This document shows positions 27,151 through 35,252 of a stretch of 37,822 nucleotides of DNA, in pieces. The stretch covers positions 1-37,822 of the forward strand of contig JALZWO010000203.1 of assembly GCA_023300375.1 (NCBI GenBank). Direction: 5' to 3'. The stretch is from Granulosicoccus sp. (GTDB taxonomy: Bacteria; Pseudomonadota; Gammaproteobacteria; Granulosicoccales; Granulosicoccaceae). Both the position numbers and the translations under genes were made by a program. The notes beneath the pieces are model-generated. The model had not been told where the DNA came from. It worked only from the letters and a program-made list of their open reading frames with translations, and did not search any database. The first letter of the stretch is position 1. Every line of letters begins with the position of its first letter.

Positions 27151-28035
27151 ATGCACATTACGATCATCATGGTATTGACCTATATACTGTGCTGCGTCAG
27201 GATCTCCACTGCGCCATGGCGCTACTGGCAGCTCAACGCACACTATTTTTCAAAAGAACAGGGCGTGTTCTCTAAAATGTCCATCGACGAGCTAATACCT
27301 GACCGATGGAGGTTAGCTCAAGCCTTCGATTCCGAAACCTATACCCCAGATCAGTTCCCTGTCTTTTTGAAGCCAGAGTGGGGACAAAATGCGCACGGCA
27401 TACATCGGGCTGACGATTTAGCTCAGCTTGTAAAATTGCGCGCTAACCTTGAGTGCCAGCCACAACGCTATTTAGTGCAGCAAGCTGCTCCAGGACAGCG
27501 TGAATTCGAGCTGTTCAGCATTGATGAAGACCGCGAAGATGGAAAACACGACGTATTCACCGTCACGGAAGCGATCAACAACTCCGAAATCTACCCCATC
27601 AACAGCAAGTACAACCGATCAACTCGCTATTCGGACATCACCGGTGAGTTTGACGCTGAGCAACGCGTTGCAATGTCTGGATACTTGTCTCAAATAGGCA
27701 AATTCGGCATCAGTCGCATGGCGGTTCGCGCCGAAAGCACCGAAGCGTTGGTCAATGGTGACTTCCACATTATTGAAATAAACCTGTTCCTACCCATGCC
27801 GATAAACCTACTCGACGGCGATTACACGTGGCAGCAAAAGTGGGCTTTTATCCAGCCAGCGATGATGAGTCTTGCTAAATCAACCAAATTAATCAAACCT
27901 GTTGAAAAACGGCAGCCTATATTTATGCGCATGATGATGTACGGACGCGACAAGCCCAATACAGAAAAATGCGCTACCAATAACAACCAAGGAACTAAAT
28001 CACACAAAATTGGCGAGCAATCCAGCCAATCGTGA
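27151..28035 (+). CDS. ATP-grasp domain protein, putative carboxylate-amine ligase (gene 1 of cluster)
   Basis: 294 residues. The ATP-grasp nucleotide fold is visible: FPVFLKPEWGQNAHGIHRADDLAQLV (~70-95, with the ATP-binding Lys and glycine-bearing loop), YLVQQAAPGQREFELFSI (~110-127, hinge strand), and FHIIEINLFLPMPINLL (~206-222, the metal-binding E-x-N). The substrate domains are unlike those of D-Ala-D-Ala ligase or RimK, so the acceptor is unknown. The N-terminal ~20 residues are hydrophobic (TIIMVLTYILCCV), a possible membrane anchor, unless the real start is the ATG at 27277. The C-terminus is polar and variable. It overlaps the next gene by 26 bp if that gene starts at its TTG. Family membership is firm; reaction is inferred as ATP-driven amide formation. 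Confidence 0.75.
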   Translation: MHITIIMVLTYILCCVRISTAPWRYWQLNAHYFSKEQGVFSKMSIDELIPDRWRLAQAFDSETYTPDQFPVFLKPEWGQNAHGIHRADDLAQLVKLRANLECQPQRYLVQQAAPGQREFELFSIDEDREDGKHDVFTVTEAINNSEIYPINSKYNRSTRYSDITGEFDAEQRVAMSGYLSQIGKFGISRMAVRAESTEALVNGDFHIIEINLFLPMPINLLDGDYTWQQKWAFIQPAMMSLAKSTKLIKPVEKRQPIFMRMMMYGRDKPNTEKCATNNNQGTKSHKIGEQSSQS

Positions 28036-28954
28036 AATCAACAACGTGAAGAAATTGAAGACTCTGATCTACGCATGGATCAGCGCCAAATACATGGCTG
28101 GCTGCAGTAATTACAACACGCTAGAAGTCAGAAAAGCCAGTCGCTCAAAGCGACAGGCGCGTGAAATGTTTGCAAAGCACAATGTCCCACATGCTAAAGG
28201 CACGCTGTTTTTCAATCCACTGACAGCGCATCGCTTCGCAAAGGAACATGGATTCCCTTTGTGTATTAAGCCAAACGTTAGCGGTTTTTCACGGGGCAGC
28301 CACTTCCCTATCACCAACTTCAAAGAGCTCTGGAAGGCGGCGTTATGGGTGAAAGTCTGGTGGCCTAGCAGTGTTGTTGAGCAATACCTACTCGGATCCA
28401 ACTATCGTGTGTTAGCTACGGATGATGAGCTGGTCTCCGTGATTCGTCGTTATCCGCCGTTTGTTGACGGCAACGGACGCGATACTATCGCGACCTTAAT
28501 AGACACTGAGAATGCGCAAAGGCAAGCAATGAACTTGCACCCCACGATCTACCCCATAGCCAAGTCTGCGCAAACAATTTCCTATCTGGCAAGCTGTGGA
28601 AAAACGCTTGAGTCGGTACCAGCTGACGGAGAGCGTGTACACACGTTCAACCGAATAGCGCTAGCACCCGGCGGCATTGTTGAAGTTATTGACAAAGAGA
28701 CTATTCCAGAAGCTAATCGCGAATTATTTTTGCAGGTCATGAAATCGTTCGACGCAAAGCTTTTTGGCATTGATGTCATATTTGAACAGGGCATAGAAAA
28801 GGACTATCGAGAGCAAAAATGTATCTTTCTCGAAGTAAATTCACGCCCGTACACACGCATGCACAGCTTCCCCCGTTTCGGGAAAGTAGAAAATCTGGAG
28901 GCTTTCTATGAGAAAATGGATGCCCTGCAGGTTGCAGAATCTGACACGTTCTAG
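28010..28954 (+). CDS. Free-standing ATP-grasp ligase like the cyanophycin-synthetase ATP-grasp half (gene 2 of cluster)
   Basis: 314 residues from a TTG at 28010; a GTG at 28046, 10 bp after the upstream stop, is equally possible. The order of motifs follows the ATP-grasp part of CphA: ASRSKRQAREMFAKHNVPHAKG (~43-64), FPLCIKPNVSGFSRGSH (~82-98), SSVVEQYLLGSNYRVLATDDELVSVIRRYPPFVDGNG split over ~120-156, SVPADGERVHTFNRIALAPGG, and GIDVIFEQ...IFLEVNSRPYTRMH (~262-290) with metal-binding Glu and Asn. The Mur-ligase half of CphA is missing and no such gene is next door. CphA-type domains activate a carboxylate as acyl phosphate and join an amino acid; this one probably does the same on a small substrate. 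Confidence 0.82.
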   Translation: MASNPANREINNVKKLKTLIYAWISAKYMAGCSNYNTLEVRKASRSKRQAREMFAKHNVPHAKGTLFFNPLTAHRFAKEHGFPLCIKPNVSGFSRGSHFPITNFKELWKAALWVKVWWPSSVVEQYLLGSNYRVLATDDELVSVIRRYPPFVDGNGRDTIATLIDTENAQRQAMNLHPTIYPIAKSAQTISYLASCGKTLESVPADGERVHTFNRIALAPGGIVEVIDKETIPEANRELFLQVMKSFDAKLFGIDVIFEQGIEKDYREQKCIFLEVNSRPYTRMHSFPRFGKVENLEAFYEKMDALQVAESDTF

Positions 28955-28985
28955 TTTTTTGCCATCTAGCGCGGTCACGTAAATT

Positions 28986-30233
28986 TTGCCTACCCCTTCG
29001 CGCCCGTTGTACTTTTACCAATTCCTTGGCGCCCATTCGCTTCTTATTGGGCTTCTCCCGTTCTTTCTACCTGTTTACTTGTGGAAGCTAGGGCTTAGTC
29101 TGGCAGGATTGAGCCTGCTTATCGGTGTTTCTGGGATCAGTTTTGCGCTAGCTCTTTATGCTTGGCAACGCTTGTCCACACGCTGGCAACTAAAGCGACT
29201 CGTGGCATTCACCTTTGTACTTGAAACCACGCTGGTTTTTTTCGTCGGCGTGTTCACACTGATTCCAGGCGTTGGTTTATTTGCAACGCCATTGGAAGGT
29301 ATAGGGGCAGCCAGTGTATTCGGCTTGGTTATGACGGCTAGTGTTATTGGCCTATTCAACGGCTTATACAACGCGTTTTTCTGGACGACACAACGCACCC
29401 TTTTTTTACAGCAGTTGTCCCCCATCGACAATGGCCAGAGTAACACCGGCAGGCAGTACGGGAACTTTCAGATCTTTGTCACACTGTTCCTCAAACTCGG
29501 CATTTTACTGGGTGGATGGCTACTGGATACTGGAGGTTTTGTGACGTTACTCGCCATCAGTGCAGGCGTTAGTGCTGTATCGAACTGGTGGCTAGCAAAG
29601 TCTGAACACGGCAAGATGGCACTTCACAAGCTGCCTTCAAACATTGGACTACTAGAGAGCCTACGTTACAAAGACGAACAAGGCTCCCGCCCCACGTTCG
29701 CGATTGATGGCGTCTTTCTTTACCTTGATAGCCACTTCTGGACCTTGTCTTTATTCATGCTGGTTAAGGAAGATTTTTCGATGCTGGGAATAGCCGTTGT
29801 GCTGTTAGGCATTGGCTTTGGCGTGTTGTTTTTTCTGATTAAAAACGGCATTGATCGCATTGACGTTGAGCGCGTGTTCAAAGCAGCTGTAGTCTTGTAC
29901 AGCCTATCTTGGCTTCTGCGCTTTACGCTGGATGACACCTTAAGCGGCAATGCATTACTCATTAGCCTTCTCGTGGTTACCTTCTTTTCATCGTTTTTCC
30001 GTCTGGCTTTCAACAAACGTTTTTTTGATGTTGCGCGCACCGAAGGTGCTGTGCAGTACCTGCTCTATAAAAGCTTTAGCTCACAATTTATACTGGGGTT
30101 GTTTTTTATTATCCTAGGTGGCTTGCTGTTCTTTGTTGACACCGAACCCATGCGTATTCTGCAGAGCGTGTATCTGGGTGCTGCATTGCTATCATTGCTT
30201 TACTTGCTTTACCAAGACAAAAGCAAGGGCTAG
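28986..30233 (+). CDS. MFS transporter (gene 3 of ATP-grasp cluster)
   Basis: 415 residues, about eleven or twelve hydrophobic segments (FLGAHSLLIGLLPFFLPVYLWKLG at ~13-36, then regular helices to LYLGAALLSLLYLLY near the end). The pattern fits MFS; the classic motif A is weak, as in several export subfamilies. It begins at a TTG 31 bp after the second ligase stop and ends 63 bp before amn, so it belongs to the same unit. The natural reading is that it exports, or imports, the compound handled by the two ligases. I recognise no substrate-specific motif. Confidence 0.78.
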   Translation: MPTPSRPLYFYQFLGAHSLLIGLLPFFLPVYLWKLGLSLAGLSLLIGVSGISFALALYAWQRLSTRWQLKRLVAFTFVLETTLVFFVGVFTLIPGVGLFATPLEGIGAASVFGLVMTASVIGLFNGLYNAFFWTTQRTLFLQQLSPIDNGQSNTGRQYGNFQIFVTLFLKLGILLGGWLLDTGGFVTLLAISAGVSAVSNWWLAKSEHGKMALHKLPSNIGLLESLRYKDEQGSRPTFAIDGVFLYLDSHFWTLSLFMLVKEDFSMLGIAVVLLGIGFGVLFFLIKNGIDRIDVERVFKAAVVLYSLSWLLRFTLDDTLSGNALLISLLVVTFFSSFFRLAFNKRFFDVARTEGAVQYLLYKSFSSQFILGLFFIILGGLLFFVDTEPMRILQSVYLGAALLSLLYLLYQDKSKG

Positions 30234-30296
30234 CCAAAGAGGTTTACAACGTGATAGAGTCGGCTCGAATTCGCAACGAATTCACAAGGTACCGAA

Positions 30297-31775
30297 TTGA
30301 ATCAGGAAAAGATAACACCGCCGCCGCAGAACGCAAAAACGTTTAACAATGCGGGGGACGCCGTCGAAGAACTCATCCGGCTATACGACATTAGCACGCA
30401 CTTTTTGCGCAACGCCTTCACGCAGTACCTGGAAGGTAAACTCCCCGCTCAAAAACATCGTGCTTATTATCCTGAAATACGCTTTAGCACCAGCACATAT
30501 GCGCGAGTGGACTCACGCTTGTCGTTCGGACATGTTGATCAACCTGGACTTTACAGCACCACGGTATCCCAACCTGCACTGTTCCGAGGGTATTTAACAC
30601 ACCAGCTAAAACTACTCATAGAAAATCATAACGAGCCTGTTGAGATACGCTTTTCAGATATCCCCATACCTCTGCATTTTGCATTGGAGGCAGGCTCTCC
30701 AGTGGCGGTTAAGCAGCCGCAAGTCACCAATAGCTTGTTGCGCGATATGTTTGATGTCCCCGTATTAGCGCATGTTAACGACTACATTGTTAATGGCACT
30801 CATGAGACCAAACCAGGAGGCGCCAGTCCGCTAGCGCCCTTCACCGCACAACGTGTTGATTACTCACTACACCGGCTGGTGCACTACTCAGCCACTGCAC
30901 CCGAACACTTTCAGAACTATGTGTTGTTTACCAACTACCAGTTCTACATCGATGAATTTTGCCGACTCGCACGCGACATGATGGCCTCTGGTGATAGTCG
31001 CTATGAGTCTTTTGTAGAACCGGGTAACGTCATCACACACTCTGGAGAGTCTGGCCCCAGCTCAGGTACAGCGCCAGCACGCCTGCCGCAAATGCCAAGT
31101 TACCATCTTAAAACAGCTAAGGGCCGCGGCATCACAATGGTCAATATTGGTGTCGGGCCTTCAAACGCAAAAACCATTACCGACCACATCGCGGTATTGC
31201 GCCCACACGCATGGCTCATGCTTGGGCACTGCGCAGGTCTTAGAAACACACAAGCACTCGGTGATTATGTGTTGGCACATGCCTACGTTCGAGAGGACAA
31301 AGTATTGGATGCCGACTTGCCTGTATGGGTACCTATTCCAGCGCTAGCCGAGGTGCAACAAGCACTCGAAAGTGCCGTGGCTGAAGTTACCGGCCTTCAA
31401 GGTTTTGAGCTTAAGCGCATCATGCGCACCGGCACGGTAGCCTCCATTGATAACCGCAACTGGGAGCTACAGGACCAGAAAGAACCCGTACTGCGGTTAT
31501 CGCAATCTCGTGCAATAGCTCTGGATATGGAGTCGGCAACCATTGCTGCCAATGGCTTCAGACTGCGCGTGCCCTATGGCACTCTGCTTTGCGTGTCTGA
31601 TAAGCCGCTGCAGGGTGAACTCAAACTACCCGGCATGGCCTCTGATTTCTATCAAAAACAAGTGGCGCAGCATCTTGAAATTGGCATGCTCGCTATGCAG
31701 AAAATGAGCGATATGAAAGCTGAAAAACTGCATTCGAGAAAACTACGCAGTTTTTCAGAGACCGCATTTCAGTAG
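30297..31775 (+). CDS. amn: AMP nucleosidase
   Basis: 492 residues, close to 484 in E. coli. The N-terminal Amn-specific domain includes YYPEIRFSTSTYARVDSRLSFGHVDQPG split over ~57-85 and RFSDIPIPLHFALE. The C-terminal phosphorylase-like domain has GHCAGLRNTQALGDYVLAHAYVREDKVLD (from ~308) and ALDMESATIAANGFRLRVPYGTLLCVSDKP (from ~394), the substrate-binding Met-Glu and the Asp. It hydrolyses AMP to adenine and ribose 5-phosphate, lowering AMP and feeding purine salvage. Start is a TTG at 30297 with AAGG 9 bases upstream. It follows the MFS gene by 63 bp and may be co-transcribed. A perfect 12-bp inverted repeat, 31720-31758, lies within its last codons. Confidence 0.93.
   Translation: MNQEKITPPPQNAKTFNNAGDAVEELIRLYDISTHFLRNAFTQYLEGKLPAQKHRAYYPEIRFSTSTYARVDSRLSFGHVDQPGLYSTTVSQPALFRGYLTHQLKLLIENHNEPVEIRFSDIPIPLHFALEAGSPVAVKQPQVTNSLLRDMFDVPVLAHVNDYIVNGTHETKPGGASPLAPFTAQRVDYSLHRLVHYSATAPEHFQNYVLFTNYQFYIDEFCRLARDMMASGDSRYESFVEPGNVITHSGESGPSSGTAPARLPQMPSYHLKTAKGRGITMVNIGVGPSNAKTITDHIAVLRPHAWLMLGHCAGLRNTQALGDYVLAHAYVREDKVLDADLPVWVPIPALAEVQQALESAVAEVTGLQGFELKRIMRTGTVASIDNRNWELQDQKEPVLRLSQSRAIALDMESATIAANGFRLRVPYGTLLCVSDKPLQGELKLPGMASDFYQKQVAQHLEIGMLAMQKMSDMKAEKLHSRKLRSFSETAFQ
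31720..31758 (+). terminator. Perfect 12-bp hairpin with T-run inside the amn 3' end
   Basis: CTGAAAAACTGC (31720-31731) and GCAGTTTTTCAG (31747-31758) are exact reverse complements around a 15-nt loop. The 3' arm contains TTTTT. It precedes the amn stop by ~15 bp at a convergent junction, so it may be a coding-embedded terminator or mRNA stabiliser. Confidence 0.45.
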
Positions 31776-31821
31776 AGTGCGTTGAGTTGGTTACGGCCTC
31801 ACATCACATCGCCGTTTTTCG

Positions 31822-33018
31822 TCAATCATGTTGTAGAAGACGTTTGGTCAGTGCCAAGTAAGCCACGTCAACAAAGGATGCCCCTAGGCGCAAACAGCGT
31901 TCTGGGGACCATCCGACATCGGGTCGAGGGCGGTTTGCAGTGTCTTTGAAGGGCATCTCCAAAGTCAGCGCCAGTGCGCCAAACTGATGCGCAAGCTGGT
32001 TACTACAAATAGTCAGGTTCGCATTGCCGGGCTTATTGATCGGGTAACCGTGCTTATCTTGAAAATCAGGATTGATTGCACCCCACGTGTGCTTCAAGTT
32101 AACCAGCTCTGCATTTCGCTCAGGCGTCCAATCTTTAACACCTTCGGTACCGGCTATAAAGTTATACGGCAAGGCCTCATCACCGTGCACATCAAGAGCC
32201 AGATCAATACCCGTGCTGCGCATACGCTCAAGTACAGAATACACCTCGGGGCTGCGTTCCATGCTGGGCTCTGCCCACTCACGGTTCAGGTTGACACCCA
32301 ATGCGTTGGTACGTAAGTGCCCTAGATACGACCCATCAGGGTTCATGTTAGGTACAACGTGTATGTCGGCTAACTCCCGCAAAGCACAGCTCGTTGCATC
32401 GTCTTCATCGAGTAATCTGTCTAACCAACCTTCCATAAACCATTCAGCCATAGATTCGCCAGGGTGCTGACGAGCGATGACCCACAGTTGTGGTCTTTTG
32501 CCACTATTGTTGGCGTCTGGCTCTTCTGAAAGTGGCAACACATTAAGATAATCAATGGGCCGGCGTTGATATGTTTGGGCTAGCACTTCATGGCGCACAC
32601 AGAGCGACGATGCTGCGGCCGCGATTAAATCAGCATGCTGCTCCATGGAATAAGGTGCAAAGTACGCAAACCATAGTTGATCATTGTCAGTTTCTACCGA
32701 CCAACGTAATTCGCCATTCTTGTATTCAGAGGCTACGCGCTGCCACGTTTGACGATCGCTACTGCAAACAACGTGGTAGTCCACCCACCCATCTGGGTAA
32801 GTCGTAGCCCCCGCGTTTTCAATAATGAATGTGGTGTTTTTGCCACGAAGGCCAGACGCACTGAAATGAAACCATTGAAGGAAATCAGAGTTTGCATCTT
32901 TACGAATGTTTAGCCGGACGCCAGCTGGATTGGATGCATCAACAAGCTCAATGTTTGCGCTGTCGTGCTGGGTGTTTACGTTGATGTCAGAAGATGTCAC
33001 TTTTTCAGAGTATTCCAT
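31822..33018 (-). CDS. M14-family zinc carboxypeptidase, cytosolic carboxypeptidase (CCP/Nna1-like) type
   Basis: 398 residues from the ATG at 33018; the frame opens 16 codons earlier at 33066, and neither start has a good ribosome binding site. An N-terminal beta-sandwich (residues ~10-150 with WFHFSASGLRGK) precedes the catalytic domain, the architecture of M14D cytosolic carboxypeptidases. Zinc ligands are in ARQHPGESMAEW (HxxE, ~185-188) and DVHGDEALPYNF (His at ~278). VVPNMNPDGSYLGHLRTNALGVNLNREW holds the substrate-binding Asn-Arg, and TLEMPFKD (Glu at ~354) is the catalytic Glu. No signal peptide, so it acts in the cytosol, trimming C-terminal residues from a peptide or protein. Separated from the upstream fasciclin gene by an intrinsic terminator, hence an independent unit. 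Confidence 0.9.
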   Translation of the reverse strand: MEYSEKVTSSDINVNTQHDSANIELVDASNPAGVRLNIRKDANSDFLQWFHFSASGLRGKNTTFIIENAGATTYPDGWVDYHVVCSSDRQTWQRVASEYKNGELRWSVETDNDQLWFAYFAPYSMEQHADLIAAAASSLCVRHEVLAQTYQRRPIDYLNVLPLSEEPDANNSGKRPQLWVIARQHPGESMAEWFMEGWLDRLLDEDDATSCALRELADIHVVPNMNPDGSYLGHLRTNALGVNLNREWAEPSMERSPEVYSVLERMRSTGIDLALDVHGDEALPYNFIAGTEGVKDWTPERNAELVNLKHTWGAINPDFQDKHGYPINKPGNANLTICSNQLAHQFGALALTLEMPFKDTANRPRPDVGWSPERCLRLGASFVDVAYLALTKRLLQHD

Positions 33019-33109
33019 GATGGATAAAGCCAACAATGCATCAATCTGTTGGCCAGAGTTATACATCGTAAAGAAAGTACATCAAGAGGCCAAATTACTA
33101 CAAGCCCAA

Positions 33110-33146
33110 ACAAAAAAGGCTGCCCTTGAACTCAAGGGCAGCCTTT
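33110..33146 (-). terminator. Strong intrinsic terminator of the fasciclin lipoprotein gene
   Basis: 33115-33128 and 33133-33146 are perfect 14-bp arms around a 4-nt loop (core GGCTGCCCTTG). Reading the minus strand, the stem ends in TTTTTTG, an ideal rho-independent terminator, 90 bp after the lipoprotein stop. Confidence 0.92.
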
Positions 33147-33236
33147 GTATTACTGCACTAACCGCTTAATGATATTTTGAGTCACGTTACTCACGTGACC
33201 CAACGGCGGTTGATTCTGTCTAAAAACCTTCCTTAA

Positions 33237-34436
33237 TTAAGGAACCAGAATTGCGTCAGCTGCGTAGATGAAACCACCCTGAGGAGAAGTACCTAACTGA
33301 GTGATTGTTGCTCCACCGACGGTAATAGTAGTTCCGTCGTTAGTGATTTGGTAAGTCTGTCCACCGTTCACAAGGATTGAACCACCGTCTGGGAAGCCTG
33401 TAAGATCAAATGTGCGCGTAGAGCCAGTGTCAGTGTCAACGTGTGACTGCAAAAATGCGAAGTCTATCGTTGTGCCATCAGTAGCAGCATCGGCCGGTAT
33501 AAAGAACGCCCAAAGGTCAGTTGTGTTAGTTGAACCATCGTCGACGTTAGTACCAGTGTACTGCGCACTCAGTTGAGCAGCAAATGCGTCAGCAACTGTA
33601 TTTCCAGCACCCACGTGATCACCGGCAGGAGGAGTAGTAGTGCCACCACCATCAGTAGTTCCACCGTCAGTGGTTCCACCGTCAGTAGTTCCACCAGCTT
33701 CAACAGGCGCTTCAGGAGCAACTAAGACAGAAGCAACTGAATACAGGTTACCAGTAGCCGATTCACTAACGACTGCTAGATCTACAGCATTGGTGCCAGA
33801 GTCGACAGCAGCCGCTGTTTCACTAGTACCTGCTTGAAACGTCAGTTGTGCAGCAGTGCCATCATCAACTAGTAGAGTGTCGGTAGCAGGTGTAGTGTCT
33901 GTGATATCAACAACACTTCCAATGGCGTGGTACTGAAGAGTACGTGTAACTAACTCACCTTCGTTGGCTAGAAGATCTTCAGCCGAATCGGAACCGTCAG
34001 TAGCTGCAACCAATGCATCGAACGCAGCATTGTTAGGAGCAATTAACGTGATAGGTGCAGCGTCGTCATCCGCAGCGTTTGCGATCGCAGGATTCGCATC
34101 AAGCGCCGCAAGCAAAGTAGTGTGATCAGTAGATGATGCAACGAAGTCGTATGCAGAAACTTCAGGAACAGTTGCTTCAGCTGTGAGCTCAACAGCAGCG
34201 CCGCCGCCGTCTGTAGTGGCTCCGTCTGTAGTACCGCCGTCTGTAGTAGCGCCATCTGTAGTGCTACCGGCAGTGGTAGTGCCGTCTGTAGTAGCACCAG
34301 CAGTAGTAGCGCCATCTGTGGTAGTACCGGCAGTAGTTCCACCAGCAACTGGATCGTCATCGTCGTCGTCACTTGAACAACCGACCATCGCGACGCTGAG
34401 AGCAATAATGCTCAGTGCAAAGTACTTCTTAATCAT
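33237..34436 (-). CDS. Secreted lipoprotein with two fasciclin (FAS1)-like domains and TTDG repeats
   Basis: 399 residues. The signal peptide ends in the lipobox MVGC (Cys20); Ser at +2 points to the outer membrane. A run of six Asp follows, then a linker of TTDG/TTAG units (residues ~34-79). FAS1 domain 1 spans ~85-243 (YDFVASSTDHTTLLAAL, ITLIAPNNAAFDAL, TLQYHAIG, LYSVASVLVAP). A second TTDGG linker (~250-265) leads to a FAS1-like domain 2 (AGNTVADAFAAQL, WAFFIPADAAT, GGFIYAADAILVP) in which the H-box is eroded. FAS1 proteins mediate adhesion or cell-surface contacts. Ribosome binding site GAGG at proper distance before the ATG. Acidic composition and repeats suit life in salty water. Strong terminator downstream; monocistronic. 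Confidence 0.85.
   Translation of the reverse strand: MIKKYFALSIIALSVAMVGCSSDDDDDDPVAGGTTAGTTTDGATTAGATTDGTTTAGSTTDGATTDGGTTDGATTDGGGAAVELTAEATVPEVSAYDFVASSTDHTTLLAALDANPAIANAADDDAAPITLIAPNNAAFDALVAATDGSDSAEDLLANEGELVTRTLQYHAIGSVVDITDTTPATDTLLVDDGTAAQLTFQAGTSETAAAVDSGTNAVDLAVVSESATGNLYSVASVLVAPEAPVEAGGTTDGGTTDGGTTDGGGTTTPPAGDHVGAGNTVADAFAAQLSAQYTGTNVDDGSTNTTDLWAFFIPADAATDGTTIDFAFLQSHVDTDTGSTRTFDLTGFPDGGSILVNGGQTYQITNDGTTITVGGATITQLGTSPQGGFIYAADAILVP
34200..34337 (-). repeat. Tandem short repeats encoding the TTDG/TTAG linker
   Basis: Repeating 12-bp units coding for Thr-Thr-Asp-Gly or Thr-Thr-Ala-Gly, ~46 codons. A shorter copy, 33642-33689, encodes the second linker. In-frame unit number can vary by slippage. 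Confidence 0.75.
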
Positions 34437-35252
34437 GAGGTATCCTCTACTTGATTATCAAAAAAATTAAAGTGCTCGTTCCGCAAAGCAAATAACTTGC
34501 CGAATACGAATTATTTTCCAAAAACTATAACAAACTCACAACATTGGACTAAAGAAATCAGTTTGGTACAACGATTCACACAAACTGCCGCCTCTCAGAC
34601 TCCGTGGCACAAGTATAGACGAGTCATACAAAGTGCTAACTCTCTTGCAAAAGAATTTAACATGTGATCAAACATGCATTTTGCCGAAATGGCAAATGCA
34701 ATTCTAGCGCCTGAATTGAAAAGTGTAGGCAATTCACAGTTACAAGCAAACAAGGTTAGTTGGTTTTTAAATAATTTCCAGCCAAACTGTCGCTTACAAA
34801 AAAAATTTCCTTCAAGCAAATAGCTGATTTGCGTGGGTTTTTAAGATTGATCACCTCACCTAGCGCAAGAGTATGTGCTTAGTAAGTACCGTTAAAAAGC
34901 CGGAGTTAACTACGCGGATTATTGCTTTGCCTGAGCAGCTTCAATCGTTTGAACCTGATTAAAATGCACAACAGTTCACTTTTCCTGCGCTAAGTTCTGC
35001 GTTGAGCATTTGAAGTTTCACAATTAACAACCCATTTGGCTAGTGTTCGGATAGGTTCTGAACAGTGGCCTTGCCGCAGCGGCTTGATTTGATAGAGTGA
35101 TGGGGTGGGATATCGGAAAAAAAGCGGGTCTTCCTTGACCCTGCGTGGCTCCGTGCCTCAATACCACTTGGAGGAGGAATACCGAAAGTCACCACACTTT
35201 CGATGAACTGATCATACTGAAGAACCTCCCGTTTGCATGCGACGCCGCCACA
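34437..35252. other. AT-rich intergenic region of ~800 bp between fasciclin and tmcA genes
   Basis: No convincing gene is seen on either strand; open frames here lack ribosome binding sites and domain patterns. It includes a hairpin at 34675-34700 (TGCATTTTGCC with GGCAAATGCA, one bulged T, 5-nt loop) preceded by CATGT/ACATG arms (34661-34676). Its right end may include an upstream extension of tmcA (frame open from GTG 35145), and a strong GGAGGAGG at 35170-35177 without a matching start codon. Promoters for both divergent genes must lie here. Confidence 0.4.

Noticed and set aside
33642-34337. Repeated sequence considered as a CRISPR array.
   Set aside because: Units are 12 bp, contiguous and in frame with a lipoprotein; there are no spacers.
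34595-34819. 74-codon minus-strand frame in the fasciclin-tmcA gap.
   Set aside because: Cys- and Phe-rich without a pattern, no ribosome binding site, sits over a hairpin.
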